A DNA stretch of 64,000 bases from contig QPFY01000006.1 of NCBI GenBank assembly GCA_003665825.1, positions 372,001 to 436,000 on the forward strand. Reading direction: 5' to 3'. Source of the stretch: Microbotryum silenes-acaulis (Eukaryota > Basidiomycota > Microbotryomycetes > Microbotryales > Microbotryaceae). Shown piece after piece: positions 1 to 10,763 of the stretch. How positions within the stretch are numbered: the first letter of the stretch is position 1; each line of letters starts with the position of its first letter. A program made the translations under genes and the position numbers. The notes beneath the pieces are model-generated. The model was not told where the DNA came from. It did no database searches and saw only the letters and a list, made by a program, of their open reading frames with translations.

Positions 1-3000
1 ACGATGTGCCTATCCCGGGGTCCCCAGCTCGAGTACTCAAGACTGAAGACGAAGAGGAGGAGGAAGAGGAAGAGGTCGACGCTTTCACGGCCAAGTTCCT
101 TCAACAACAGAAGCGCAATGAGCTCGAGAAGAAGCAAGCTTGGGTGGCGGCGCGACTCGAAGCCGTCACGAGCTCCCAGTCGACCAGAACCGAATCCCAG
201 ACGTCGAACCATGCTGCTCCCGAAAATTCACCCAAACCTGCGGAGGTCAACGCAAGCTTTGAGGCAGAGGAAGAAGAGGCAGAGGTTGGCGAAATGTCTT
301 TACTCGAAAGTCAAAGGATCATCAAGGACCGTCGACTCGCCGCCGAAACCATGTCGCAGTCGACGACGGAGGAGAAACGCATCGTCAAAGGCTGTCGACC
401 ACGCTTCGATGCGTCGCCGCAACAGCTCGAGATTGGCGATCACATTCTCTCTCCTCGCCATAGAATTCCGGCACCCATCAACCGTTTCCTCCGCCATTAC
501 CAGCGAGAAGGGATCGAGTTCTTGTACAAGCAATACTCGGCTGGGATGGGCGGGATCCTTGGTGACGACATGGGTCTAGGCAAGACGATCCAAGTCATCG
601 GGTTCCTCAGCGCCGTGATGGGTAAATCAGGAACGAAGAAACTCGATGCCGAAGCAAGGAAGCGCAAAGTCAACGAATGGGACGGTGTAGACCCTCCCCA
701 ACCGAGCGATTTGGGTCCGACGGCGTTGATCATTTGTCCGGCGAGCGTGACGGAGAATTGGTATCGCGAGATCAAAACGTGGAGCTATCTTAAGGGTGGG
801 ATTGTAGGACAGGGAAAGAAGAGGACGGATGATTTGTTGACAATGTTCAGGTCCGGGCATCTGGATGTTTGTGAGTCCCGTCGTGCGCTGTTAGGGTAGA
901 CACAAATCACCAGATGCTGATCGTGCCCTTCATTTTGGTAGTGATTAGTGGGTATGAGCATGTCAAGAGACAAATCGACGTCTATCGGGCCCTCGACTTT
1001 TCCGTGAGTCCATTTCCAAGCCTCTAGCTGAGCGAGGTGTTCCTAACCAAGGCAATTTTCTGAATCTGGTACAGATCATCATTGCGGATGAAGTGCATCG
1101 CGCCAAATCTCGCTCAGCGGATACGACGGCCAGTCTGCACGCCTTCCCCACCAAGCTCCGTTATGGTCTGACGGGGACGGCGGTGCAGAATCGGCTTGGC
1201 GAGTTCCACACCATCCTTGATTGGGCTTGTCCAGGCAAATTGGGGACGTGGCAGCAGTGGTGAGTTGATCCTGATGCAGTGGCGAAGCGAGCTGTCGTTC
1301 CGGGTACGGCTGCTGAACTCGAATAAACACTTCTTATCTGTATGCAGGCGAGACCTGGTCGAGAAACCCCTCAAGTTCGCTCAATCGTCCGAAGCCGACC
1401 AGACAACGCTTGGCCGAGGTCGTATCAGAGCCTGGGCCCTCGTCACTGGTGTGCTGCCCCATTTCTTCCTCCGGCGTACGAAGCACCAACCGTCGGTCAA
1501 GTTGCAACTGCCAAAAAAGACCGACAACCTCGTCCTTTGCCCTCTGACGCCTCTACAACGCCAAGCGTACCAGAACATCACCGCTACGGACGAGGTGCAA
1601 ATGATCCTCACCGCCGATCAGCCTTGTCCCTGCGGTCGAACGGACTCGCAAGGTCTTCACTTGAAAAGAGGTAATTGCTGCAACCAAGATTGGAGCGAAC
1701 ATATCTTTCGCTACATGCACGCGTTCGGCAAGGTTTCGAATCACCTCGCGTTGATCTATCCGAATAAGGACGATTCGCAAAAGAATCCGACCAAGTACGA
1801 GTTGGATGTCCGGATTTTGAAGGCTGCTTTTCCGGAAGATTGGAAGGGGAGGTCGTTGGGCCCTGGAACGGCGTTGGATGAGAGCCTTTGTGGGAAATGG
1901 AAGGTGAGTGTTCTGCGTCGTGTACGTTGATGCTTCGAAGCGCTGTTGCTGAGACTCGTAGATGCACCCCCCACTAATAGGTACTCGAGGAGCTACTGGA
2001 CGTGTGGTACGAAGCGCGGGACAAGGTGTTGATCTTTTCAAATTCGTTGAGGGGTGCGTGGAGGCAGCGTTTCCGGCCAAGTGCGCGTGCGCGTATTCCG
2101 ACGTTCGAGATGGAGGCTGAACTGAAAGATTGGCTCGCACAGTACTCAAACTCCTCGAGGACCTTTTTCAGTTCTCAAAGTTCCCTTCCCTAACGCTTAC
2201 GGGGGAGACGAAGCAAGAAGAACGTGAGTCGAATCAAAATCAGTACTCTAACCTTTTGGAAAATTGGAACTGACTGAACTGCTCTCCTCTCTCGTTTCCA
2301 AAAAACAGGCATGGCCCGCGTCGACCAATTCAACGACCCCAACGGCGAAGCGTTCTGCTTCCTCATCTCGACCAAAGCCGGTGGCGTGGGCTTGAACCTC
2401 ACCGCGGCGAACAAGGTCGTCATCTTTGATCCCAACTTCAACCCATCGCACGACTTGCAGGCCATGGATCGATCGTACAGGTTCGGGCAAACGAGGGAGG
2501 TGAGCGTTTATCGGTTGATTGGGGCGGGGACGTGAGTAATTTTTTATTTTTTTGGGGGGAGGGGGGGGGGGGGGGCTACGGTGACTTGAATGGTCGAGAC
2601 CGACTGACTCGTCTTCTTTTCTCGCGTTCAATCCTGCAGTATCGAAGAGATTATGATCAATCGTCAACAAATGAAACGCGGACTCGCGAACGTCGCCTAC
2701 GACGCAGCGCCTCAACCCCGCCTCTACACCGGAATCGAGGGTAGTAAAGCCCATGAGGGGGAATTGTTCGGCGTGAGGAATTTGTTGACGCTCAAAACTT
2801 CGTCGTTGACGCATCGGGTCGTCGAGAATGCGGCGATGGAAGATGCGAATTTCGCTACGGAGGAGGCGGAGGAGGAGGCGGCGGAGGGGAAGGGGGAGGA
2901 GGCGGAGGTGAGTTGTGAGGTTGAGGCCAAGGGATGTTGGGATGGTGGCTGACGTTTGTTTGCTTTTTGTTGGTTTCAGCCATGGCAAGGTGCAGACGAA

Positions 3001-3516
3001 GTGGTCAATGAAATCATGAGCAAAACGACTGGTGAAGGTGAGTTCCCACCCTTTTCAGGGCTTGCCACGTTATGCCCAAGCAACAGCTAATTTCTCCTCT
3101 GGTTCCGGATCTCCACAGGTCCCAAATTTAAAGCCAAAACTGAAGCCGAACTCGAAATCGACCGGATCCTCTCGGGTCTAACCACCGTCAACGCCGACAG
3201 CACGCTCGCACCTTCCAAACTCGAAGCTCAGAGAGGAGCGAAAGCGATGGCAGTGAGCACGAGCGAATCCTCGTTTCGTGTCGCACTTGGGTTACGAGTG
3301 TGAAGATTTGACCCGTGATGGGTGATGTGTTGTTCACAGAAAGAGATTGAAGAGAGGGATCGAGCCGCGGCGCAGAATCGCAGAGCGGGGAAAAGGTCGC
3401 TTGGTGCTGAGGTGGTGGCTTTCGATGATGCGGGGAGGAATGGGTTGTCGATGGGGAGAGGGCCACCTCCTAAGACGTTCGATCCGTTTGCTAGGGCGAA
3501 GAAGAAGAAGACTTGA
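1..3516 (+). CDS. SNF2-family DNA-dependent ATPase, Rad26/ERCC6L2-like (5' partial)
   Basis: This is a chromatin or DNA-repair translocase of the Snf2 superfamily. Visible exons are <1-870, 942-1003, 1075-1259, 1348-1903, 1981-2053, 2143-2223, 2309-2531, 2640-2907, 2980-3037, 3119-3252 and 3340-3516; all junctions are GT-AG and phase-consistent, giving about 893 visible residues. Motif I is GDDMGLGKT (about 540-600) and motif II is DEVH (about 1087-1098). The C-terminal helicase lobe carries [12 protein letters not shown] (2369-2404) and a Q-T/R-x-G-type motif VI ([10 protein letters not shown]). Downstream, [10 protein letters not shown] resembles the post-helicase segment of ERCC6L2/Rad26-like proteins. 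The N-terminus is acidic and charged. The reading frame is open to the window edge, so the true start lies upstream. Assignment within the Rad26/ERCC6L2 subgroup is by recall of motifs, not by alignment. Confidence 0.88.
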
Positions 3517-3910
3517 TGGGCTAGGGTGCGGGGAATGGAGGTGGTAGGGGTGAGGTTCTTGGGTCGACAAGCTTGGGGCCATAACATTTGAGAGGTTTGT
3601 AGATGCGTGTGCGTGTGTCGGAGTTTCTCTGTCGTGTAGAATTGAGCTCGGCCCATCCCGGTCTGATTGTTGTGACACTACTTTGAGCATCCGCGTATCC
3701 GTTCGCACGCTCAATCGCTCAAAAGACAGGGGGTGTCGGAACATTTTTGTGTTCCGACGAGACGAGGCGCGTGCCAGCGTGTAAGCCGCCCCCTCGCCGG
3801 CGGGTTCTTTGACCGTGGCCTCCCCTTTGCGAGCCCGCGGTTTTTCTGCGCCTCGCCCCCCCGACCCGCACGCCATCACATACCCGTCTTCACACACACA
3901 CCTCAACTAC
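3517..3910. other. intergenic: 3' end of SNF2 gene, promoter and 5' leader of eL28
   Basis: No supported gene. It should hold the SNF2 3'UTR and the promoter and first untranslated exon of the ribosomal protein gene. A pyrimidine-rich stretch and CACACACA-type sequence precede the splice donor at 3911. No clear TATA box was identified. Confidence 0.6.
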
Positions 3911-4305
3911 GTAAGCACCCACAGCTTTGGTTCAGTTCGTCGTGGTCGGGACGCAGGCGTGGACGCTGGAGTCGGCTGTCCGGGCTGGTGCAGTCGTGCG
4001 TGGCAGTAATTTGCATGCTGGGGGGCCAGGGGGGCGGCGAAGCTCGTGTGCCTCCCGGGGCTCGTGTAGCGTTTTGATGTAGCCGTTGAGGAAACGAGGG
4101 TGAAGATGATGGCTTACGTACTAGTGAGGGTGATGGTGGGCTTTTTTGGTAGTGCGGTGGGGGTGAGCTGGCTGGCTGCTCAGTCGGACCCGGACGTGAC
4201 GCAGCCAGCTCAGGGGAGAGAGCACGTCGACGATCCACACGCATGCACCCACCGACGAAACAAGCGCCGTTCACTAACATTCCTTTACCGCCACCCCCAA
4301 CACAG
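3911..4305 (+). other. probable 395-nt intron in the eL28 5'UTR
   Basis: A consensus donor GTAAGC at 3911 follows a pyrimidine-rich leader. A branch-site CTAAC at 4274-4278 lies 27 nt before the acceptor CACAG ending at 4305, with a pyrimidine-rich tract between. The eL28 start codon follows 18 nt later. Long first introns are common in fungal ribosomal protein genes. The spacing of branch site and acceptor makes this more convincing than chance. Confidence 0.7.
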
Positions 4306-4323
4306 TCTATACTTAAAAAAATC

Positions 4324-4785
4324 ATGGCCTCCGGAACGATCGCCTCGCCCGACTTGTTGTGGTTGTTGACCAAGAAGCACACCTCGTTCCAACACAAGCG
4401 AGTGGGTACTCCTCTCGTCTTTTCCAACGAAAAGGGTAACCTCAAGAACGTCAACGCCTTCAAATACTCCGGTCTCGCCAACCCCAAAACTCTCCATATC
4501 GAATCGCACGTTCAAGGCGCCGGCGTTCGTCTCGTTTCTCGTGACCCCAAAGCTTCCCCTTTCGCCAACGCTTCGGCCTACACCCAAAAGGGCGTCAAGA
4601 CTAACTCGGGTCGTAAAGTTGCCGGACGAGTGGCCAAGCATTCCGGATCGGAGGCAGGTCGTTTGGATTTGAGGTCCGAGGCTCAGTCCAGGGCTTCGGC
4701 CGTATTGCAGTCCCAGAACAAGGACAGGAAGGCTCAGCGCACCCGAGCGACGCGTGGGAACAAGATGGCCGTCATCGAGGCTTGA
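4324..4785 (+). CDS. RPL28: 60S ribosomal protein eL28
   Basis: The 153-residue basic protein belongs to the eL28 family of the large ribosomal subunit, which includes vertebrate RPL28 and is absent from S. cerevisiae. The N-terminal DLLWLLTKK and the C-terminal segment DLRSEAQSRASAVLQSQ match family motifs, and the tail is Lys/Arg-rich. The start at 4324 (ATCATGGCC) is preferred to an in-frame ATG at 4243, because the latter lies inside the putative 5'UTR intron and would add a non-conserved extension. The coding part is a single exon. It is probably expressed strongly and co-regulated with other ribosomal proteins. The name follows mammalian nomenclature; budding-yeast RPL28 is a different protein (uL15). 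Confidence 0.9.
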   Translation: MASGTIASPDLLWLLTKKHTSFQHKRVGTPLVFSNEKGNLKNVNAFKYSGLANPKTLHIESHVQGAGVRLVSRDPKASPFANASAYTQKGVKTNSGRKVAGRVAKHSGSEAGRLDLRSEAQSRASAVLQSQNKDRKAQRTRATRGNKMAVIEA

Positions 4786-5326
4786 ACAAAAGGGGCAAGA
4801 AGTCTTCTTTGATTTGAATCGAACTGCGTTGGTGAACTGGAGGAGGGGAAGGCAAGCTCGTTTGGTAGGCGAACGTGCGTATCTTGGGGCTTTCGTTAAT
4901 CGAGGGAGTCTTTCCTCTGTCGATGCAATCTACCCCACAATTCTCCGGCAGTACAGTCGTCCTTTGAACGAGTAGCTTACGAGATAGAGTTGCTTGCCCA
5001 TCGTCACAAACCTCCCCGAGTCTACTGGAGCCGAGTCTACTCAACGTCCCAGTCATCTCACTCGATTGAAACACTCGGGGGGTCTCTCAGAAACAAACGC
5101 AAACGGAATCGGTTCCCAAAAGGCAAGACTCTTTCTTTTTACACCCATTTTTTTTTTCTCCCTATACAAGCACAAGCACGAACGTCAACTTTCCTAGTTC
5201 CGAGTCTTGCGACGTCTTTTTTTTTGTGTGTGTTCTCCTGCGTCCCTTCTCTACCATTGAATCCTTTTACTTTTCCCCTACCTATCCCTCCCATTCTTTA
5301 TCAACCCTTGAACCCGGGCCATCTCT
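4786..5326. other. intergenic between convergent genes (eL28 and KH protein)
   Basis: This 541-bp stretch between two convergent 3' ends holds AT- and pyrimidine-rich sequence such as TTTTTTTTTC runs near 5150 and 5220. I see no gene, RNA gene or repeat in it; it should contain both 3'UTRs and polyadenylation sites. Confidence 0.6.
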
Positions 5327-7086
5327 TCACCACCCACCACGATCCCTCGAAGCATAAGGTGGTGGAGGAGGAGGTGGTGGAGGCGGCGGCGATGATCTCC
5401 TCCTCTCATTCCTTAAAGAACTACTCCTCGGAGGAGGTGGAGGAGGAGGTGGTGAAGGTGATCTTCTCCTCCCCTTTCCTAAAATCCCATAACTACCCCC
5501 ACCTCCGTTACCACCGTTACCATTACCATTACCATTACCAGCCCCAACTCCAACGCCACCCGCGCCGCGTCCACCATTAATTTCAAAATCGATCCTCCCC
5601 TTTTCATCCAACCAAGGCGCGCACCACAACCTATCAACTTCATTCCTCACAATATCCTGTACCATCGATAGTGCAATCCTCATTTGTTGTACGGAACCGG
5701 AGAGACAAAATGTTGGATTTCGGGTAGGTTCATCCGCGTTAACCCGACAACGAGCTTTGGATAGATCGTGGATTTCTCGCATTCTTCGACCGGCTCGACC
5801 TATCACGGCTGGGGCGGCGTCGAAAGGAAGTCTGAGGGGGGAGAGAGAGGTTCGGGGTTAAAAGGGGTGGTCGGATAGGGGGTTTCTCCATCAGGTGAAG
5901 GAGTCGGGGGGAACACTTACTCGATCACTACGTCGTATGACTCGTTGCGGACTGAATCGGGGACATGTCTTGTTGGAGGAGGAGGGGGAGCGGGGATCGC
6001 GTCCACACGTCGTTTTTTGACCGATTCCGAAAGGTCGTTCGTCGAGAATGAAGGGGATCGCGCTCGACGAGGTACAGGGTTGGGTTCGACGATGGGTTTC
6101 CAATTGATCGTATCGACGCGGTTGTTCAATTCGATTGAAAGCGGTTGATGGTTCTTGGGTAATTTGGTTCGTAGGAGATCGGACATGGAAGAACGATCTG
6201 AAGGACCGGAAAGGAGGACCAAATGACGTGGGTCGAGAACGCACCAATCGTCCAAATGCAAGGTGCCGAAAGCGATGTCGTCGGCGAGTGAGGAATTGGC
6301 GAGCGGTGGGGGACGAACGGTATCGAGTACAGCTTGACGTACGCCTTCGACGGCCTTGTGCAGTTCGGTGAGGGTGCCTCGGAACTCGAGAACGGGGACG
6401 GGACGGTCGCGACGATCGGGGAGGGGGAGATGACCGGAGGCGATGCGGGCCACACCGGAGGCATGTTGGATCTGGCGAGCGACGCGGCCGGACTTGCCGA
6501 TCAGACGGGGTACGAGTTCGTCGTCGGGGAGGGGGAGGGTGTAGCCGTACAGGCGGGGTTGGGGAGCCGAGGAGGCCGGCGGCGGCGCGAGTGGGGGCAA
6601 GGCGGAGGAAGACGAAGAAGAGGTCGTAGGAGCGAATCGACTGCGGTCATCGTCGATGTTGGACCTCGGGGGAGGAATTGCGGAGGATGAGGACGACGAC
6701 GAGGAGGCCCATCGATCATCGCGAGGAGGAGGAGGAGGAGGAGGAGGAGCGGAGGAAGTCGGTGCAGGAGCGAATCGAGGGCCACCGCGATCACTTGCTC
6801 TTTCTCGCACTCGTTCTCGTTCGCGATCACTGTCACGGGGTGGAGGGGGAGGAGGGGGAGGAGGGGGAGGAGGTGACGGAGAACGAAAAGGGGGTCTCAT
6901 AAGAGGAGTCGTCGATTCGGAGGGACGAGCCGGAGCTGGTGGGGGCGGAGGAGTGCCATCATCGTCGTCGTCCCGGAGCAGAGACAAGGAGCGTGAAGCG
7001 CGACGACGACGGTCTTGCTCTTCCTCGGCTTGTTGATCTGGGTCGGTCATGTTGGAGTCGTTCTCGATTTGGACGGCTTGCGGCAT
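5327..7086 (-). CDS. KH-domain RNA-binding protein with proline-rich arms
   Basis: Two exons, 5921-7086 and 5327-5831, joined across an 89-nt intron (donor GTAAGT, acceptor CAG), encode 556 residues. The splice itself assembles the last KH strand: the exon-1 end VVIE runs into LPFDAAPAVIGRAGRRMREI. GxxG loops are visible in two KH modules, GKSG (LIGKSGRVARQI, first exon) and GRAG (second exon). The N-terminal third and the C-terminus are low complexity: Asp, Pro and Ser runs, an RS/RE-rich stretch and poly-Pro blocks, typical of nuclear RNA-processing factors. The start at 7086 (MPQAVQ) was chosen over an upstream in-frame ATG because the extension looks non-coding. The ortholog is not identified. 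It is divergent to the gene at 7865. Confidence 0.8.
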
Positions 7087-7330
7087 CGGCGGGACTACTA
7101 CAGCCGACGAGCAGTGGCTCCCTTTTGGGCGACAGTGAGATGACAAGAGTGAGGGTGGGGGGGGGTACGACTGGCAACGTTCGTTGTGCACACCGGTCCG
7201 CGAGGGAGAGCCGAGGCAGCAAAGTATAGAGACAAAGACGAGCAGAGGAGCCCAAGACGAGGAGACGAGCGGTCTGCCTTCAAGCAGGCAATCGCCGCCC
7301 AACCAGCCGGGGCTAAAGCCAGACGGAGCC

Positions 7331-7391
7331 ACTAAGCCATATAAGCACGACTATAAGCCATAAGCCAGAACTAAGCCATAAGCCAGACTAA
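7331..7391. repeat. TAAGCCA imperfect repeat cluster
   Basis: The unit TAAGCCA, with one variant TAAGCAC, recurs at irregular 6-14 nt spacing. The cluster lies midway between the divergent KH-protein and 7865 genes. It could be a regulatory element array or simple repeat drift. Confidence 0.7.
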
Positions 7392-7461
7392 TTAGGAAAG
7401 CCTAGCCGCGACTGACCAAAACGAAAGCGCCGATGAAAAACAAAGTACTCGCCAAGCCCAA

Positions 7462-7501
7462 TCACTCGTCACTCGTCACTCGTCACTCGTCACTCGTCAC
7501 T
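7462..7501. repeat. tandem heptamer CACTCGT, about 5.5 copies
   Basis: Perfect head-to-tail copies of CACTCGT run through the stretch. The palindromic spacing expected of a terminator is absent. It sits 360 bp upstream of the 7865 start, followed by a T-rich tract. Confidence 0.9.
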
Positions 7502-7864
7502 TGGGGACTTTTTTTGTTTTGTTTTTGACTTAAAGTCCCAGACGCACTTGGCACTGTTTCACGGAAAAACAAATGCAGTCATGCGTCGAGAGCCTTGCTT
7601 GGCCAACTTGAAGTTGCCGGGCTGTTTGCCGCACCCTGTTCCCGAGCATTCTCCTTCTCTCTACGGCGCCGAGGGGTTATTGACTACCCACGCGGGTACA
7701 TCTCTGTGTGTGCATCCTCTCCTCGCTACTCGGCCCTGTTCAAGCTCGTCCTCGCCTCGGCTTTGCTTCTCTTTGCCCTTCCCTCCCCTCCTTGCCTCAG
7801 CAGCTGGGGACGATCCAACCCTCCCTCTCCACCTCGATCCCACCTCCCCCTCCCTACCCTCACC

Positions 7865-10492
7865 ATGGCCGTGCTAAGCCTCTCGACTCCCAACTCGACC
7901 TCCCCCTCGACGGACGCTTGCCCAGCAGCAGCGGACGACTCCTCCGCCTCCGCTTCCCCGTCGACCCTGACTTTGTTCCTTCGTCGGACCGCACCGTGGC
8001 CTCCCCCGATCCCTTCCACTTCGGCCTGTGATCCTGTTCCTGTTCCTGCTCAGCACGAACACACGGGAACGAGGACGGGGACAGCTCAAACACCTTTGAC
8101 TTCCAACGGCAACGGTAAAGCCGCTTTGCGATCCGGTAGATCCAAACCCACTCGACGACCCAAAACCGCTTTAAAGAGTGTGCCCTCACGAACCGAACCC
8201 ACGGGCGACCAAGTGCACGATCATTCGGCTGACCTCAATCATGGCGGTGCTGCGATCGAGCCTTACGACCCTTCTTCCGTGCATCGTACCACACCGACGA
8301 ACGCTCACGTCGTTCCCTCCGATGCGTCCATCAAGACCTGTCAGGCTATAGACAGATCGCATGAACAATGTACAGAGGTCGTCGTAGGCGGCCACAAGGG
8401 CAAGGTCCATCGCGACTGGTGCCACGTCCATGAGATCGAACACGCTCAAGTCAAGCACGAATTCATACGTGCGTGCCGTACCGTGTTGGAGCTTTTTGAT
8501 CCCCGTGCATCTGACTCTGACCCCCGGACCCCGCTCCCTGTTTTAGGATGCATCGCCGCTTTACCCGCCGCTTCGAAACAAGTCGCCTTGCCCGACGCGA
8601 GCGACATTACCAGCTGCGACGACCTCGACGACCTCGAAGCCTGGGAAAAGATCGCTCGCCAGCACGCGGCCCTCTCCGACAAGGCCTTGGCATGTCGAGA
8701 GTACTATGCCGTTCATTTCGCCGCTTCCGGCCTCGATTTGGCTGGTCTGATGGGCAGGATGAGTTTGGAGGAATTGGCTTTGAGATCGAGGGCCGCGGAC
8801 GGCGTCATTCGCTTGGTTACTAGGCGCAGTCATCTATTGATCTTGACCAGTGAGGACGCCTTGTGGCTTTTGGAACCTCAATCCCCTTCGCCGAATGCAC
8901 CGACCCCTTTACCGAATCGGGAACCCGCACCCCTCGTACCCAATTGCTTGTCCGGATCGACCCCCAACTCGACTTCGATCCCTCTGCGACCCCCTTGCGC
9001 ACCCTCCCTCCAAACCGAAGCCGAAGAACCGGACCCGATCGTCGCTCTCGAAAGGGTCAAACGAGCCGAACTACTTGAACTATTATCCCTCACCGGTTCC
9101 CACGCCTCCTTCATCAAGAACTCGACCAAGTCCGTCCAAAGGGTTCGCGTGATCGAATGCCTTTTCAGGCGATTGATCTCCCGAGACGAAGAACTCTTGG
9201 TCAAGGCCTATCGAAGCGGTCATGATCACGTTCTTCGCTTCTTTGAAGACGTCACTTGTTGTTCCCTCCCGGCCTTGACGAGGTTACACGCCGCTTTGAA
9301 ACAGACCTCTTCACTTTCACTCAAGGAAGCGATCATGGATGCCTTTCGCGCGATCGCATGGGAAGAATCAGGAGCGGGAGAAACCGAACCGGGTGAAGAA
9401 GGACTCGGTTTACAATTATTGGGTGGATGGTCTTACAAGATTCAACTTTCGAGGTCCATGTCGCCCGTCGAATGGTCCCATTTATACGACCTCTGCGGAT
9501 GCCCTGGATGCGCCTTGAGGTGTTGCCTTCGTTTTTCGGATTGGACTTACATTCGTAGATTATCGATCGTGTCCCCTTCTACGAACCCAACTTCGTCACC
9601 GCCTTTCGAACATTGGGCCGATTCGAATAACGAAACCGACGCTGCCAAGATCTTTAAAGCTTTCTCGGTCGTCAAATGCGCCGAATCGGGTCCGGGAGCT
9701 AGCGAACCTGAAATTCGTCGAGTGGCGGGTGGGTTCGTCGGTGCTAAAGGGAAGGGAATGTGGTTGGAACGAATCGAAAGGAATTGGATCATGATCAAGT
9801 TGGGTTTCGGAGATACGAGAGCCGATGCTAGACAATCCCTTCGATTAATCGATGCCTTACAAGCGAGGCATCCTTTGATCATTAGGATCTTCCCCGATGG
9901 ATTGTTTGGTGGTGAAAGGTATCCGACACCACCGTCGAATCAACTTTGGTATTCGAGGTATAGGTCCGCTAGTTCGAAAGCTTTGTTGAGGCATCAACCT
10001 TGGGCGATCGATCAAAACGCTTTCGGTAAGGATAATGCCACTCCGTTGATCACGTTCGATACGTTGGATTCACCCGAAAAGGCACAAGGGATGAGTAGTT
10101 TCAAGTATACGTTCGAAGTGGTCGTTTTGGACGGACATGGACGCGATGGACCCGGTTCGGGTAGAACGGCGAACGAGAATCAGACTCGATCTTTCGAACA
10201 GTTCGAGGCTGAATTGGGTCAATTGTTTTGTGAAGCTTTGGGAGTGGAAGATGTCAAGGGGGCTATTCGGTATGCGAGGGAAAGGGGAATCGAAAGAGGT
10301 GAATTTGTCGATTGGGGAATGAGTTCGGCTCAACTTGCCGCGATGGAAGAAATGGGGGCGGGAACGAACGCGGCGAATTTGGCGATGGTCAAGAAGAAGG
10401 CTAAGGGGGTCGGCAACGGAGGCAACGCCGCGTTGGAGAATTTGAGGGACGATGCGTTGGCGCTCAAGTTGAGTAGAAATTTGTTTAGGTGA
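7865..10492 (+). CDS. large protein of unknown function with Cys/His cluster
   Basis: The frame is open from 7595, but ATG 7865 sits in a strong CACCATGG context and the preceding sequence looks like leader, so it is preferred. The full open frame gives 875 residues. A 78-nt segment, 8469-8546, has donor GTGCGT, branch-like CTGAC and acceptor TTTTAG and is an exact multiple of three; spliced, the protein is 849 residues. A Cys/His cluster (C-x9-C then H, H, C, H, H) spans about residues 159-190 and could bind zinc. A later CPGCALRCC motif lies near 9500. The N-terminus is Ser/Pro-rich and probably disordered, while the C-terminal two thirds looks globular. I recognise no family. It may be a lineage-specific fungal protein. 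Confidence 0.7.
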   Translation: MAVLSLSTPNSTSPSTDACPAAADDSSASASPSTLTLFLRRTAPWPPPIPSTSACDPVPVPAQHEHTGTRTGTAQTPLTSNGNGKAALRSGRSKPTRRPKTALKSVPSRTEPTGDQVHDHSADLNHGGAAIEPYDPSSVHRTTPTNAHVVPSDASIKTCQAIDRSHEQCTEVVVGGHKGKVHRDWCHVHEIEHAQVKHEFIRACRTVLELFDPRASDSDPRTPLPVLGCIAALPAASKQVALPDASDITSCDDLDDLEAWEKIARQHAALSDKALACREYYAVHFAASGLDLAGLMGRMSLEELALRSRAADGVIRLVTRRSHLLILTSEDALWLLEPQSPSPNAPTPLPNREPAPLVPNCLSGSTPNSTSIPLRPPCAPSLQTEAEEPDPIVALERVKRAELLELLSLTGSHASFIKNSTKSVQRVRVIECLFRRLISRDEELLVKAYRSGHDHVLRFFEDVTCCSLPALTRLHAALKQTSSLSLKEAIMDAFRAIAWEESGAGETEPGEEGLGLQLLGGWSYKIQLSRSMSPVEWSHLYDLCGCPGCALRCCLRFSDWTYIRRLSIVSPSTNPTSSPPFEHWADSNNETDAAKIFKAFSVVKCAESGPGASEPEIRRVAGGFVGAKGKGMWLERIERNWIMIKLGFGDTRADARQSLRLIDALQARHPLIIRIFPDGLFGGERYPTPPSNQLWYSRYRSASSKALLRHQPWAIDQNAFGKDNATPLITFDTLDSPEKAQGMSSFKYTFEVVVLDGHGRDGPGSGRTANENQTRSFEQFEAELGQLFCEALGVEDVKGAIRYARERGIERGEFVDWGMSSAQLAAMEEMGAGTNAANLAMVKKKAKGVGNGGNAALENLRDDALALKLSRNLFR
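8469..8546 (+). other. candidate 78-nt frame-preserving intron
   Basis: Donor GTGCGT, CTGAC about 30 nt before the acceptor, pyrimidine-rich end and TTTTAG. Length is 26 codons without a stop, so both spliced and retained forms are translatable. Confidence 0.6.
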
Positions 10493-10763
10493 TGGTAGGG
10501 GAAGAGAAGGAGGGAAGCTTTGGTTGGAGGGGGTGTGCAATTTATCGATTGAAATTTTGTACAGAATGAAGTGGATTCGTGAAAAACGCGAGTTCTCTAC
10601 TACTGGCTGAGGAGAGAAAGGGGTATGATACATCTATGAACTGAGCCTCGACTAGCGAGCTACTTTATTTGGGAGCTGATGAAACGAGTGTCGATACCGT
10701 TGAACGATTACATTTTCCTCAAACCTCGGGCCATCCTGGGCTGGGTACATCATTTTTCCTTGC

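Larger units (their letters stand above)
7087..7864. promoter_or_regulatory. divergent intergenic region with short tandem repeats
   Basis: This 778-bp region separates two divergent starts and probably contains both promoters. It holds two unrelated short repeat arrays: TAAGCCA-type units (about 7331-7391) and a heptamer array (7462-7501). No further gene is supported, although the frame upstream of 7865 is open. Confidence 0.55.

Noticed and set aside
7462..7501. CRISPR-like array
   Set aside because: The repeats are 7-bp head-to-tail units without spacers, in a eukaryotic genome.
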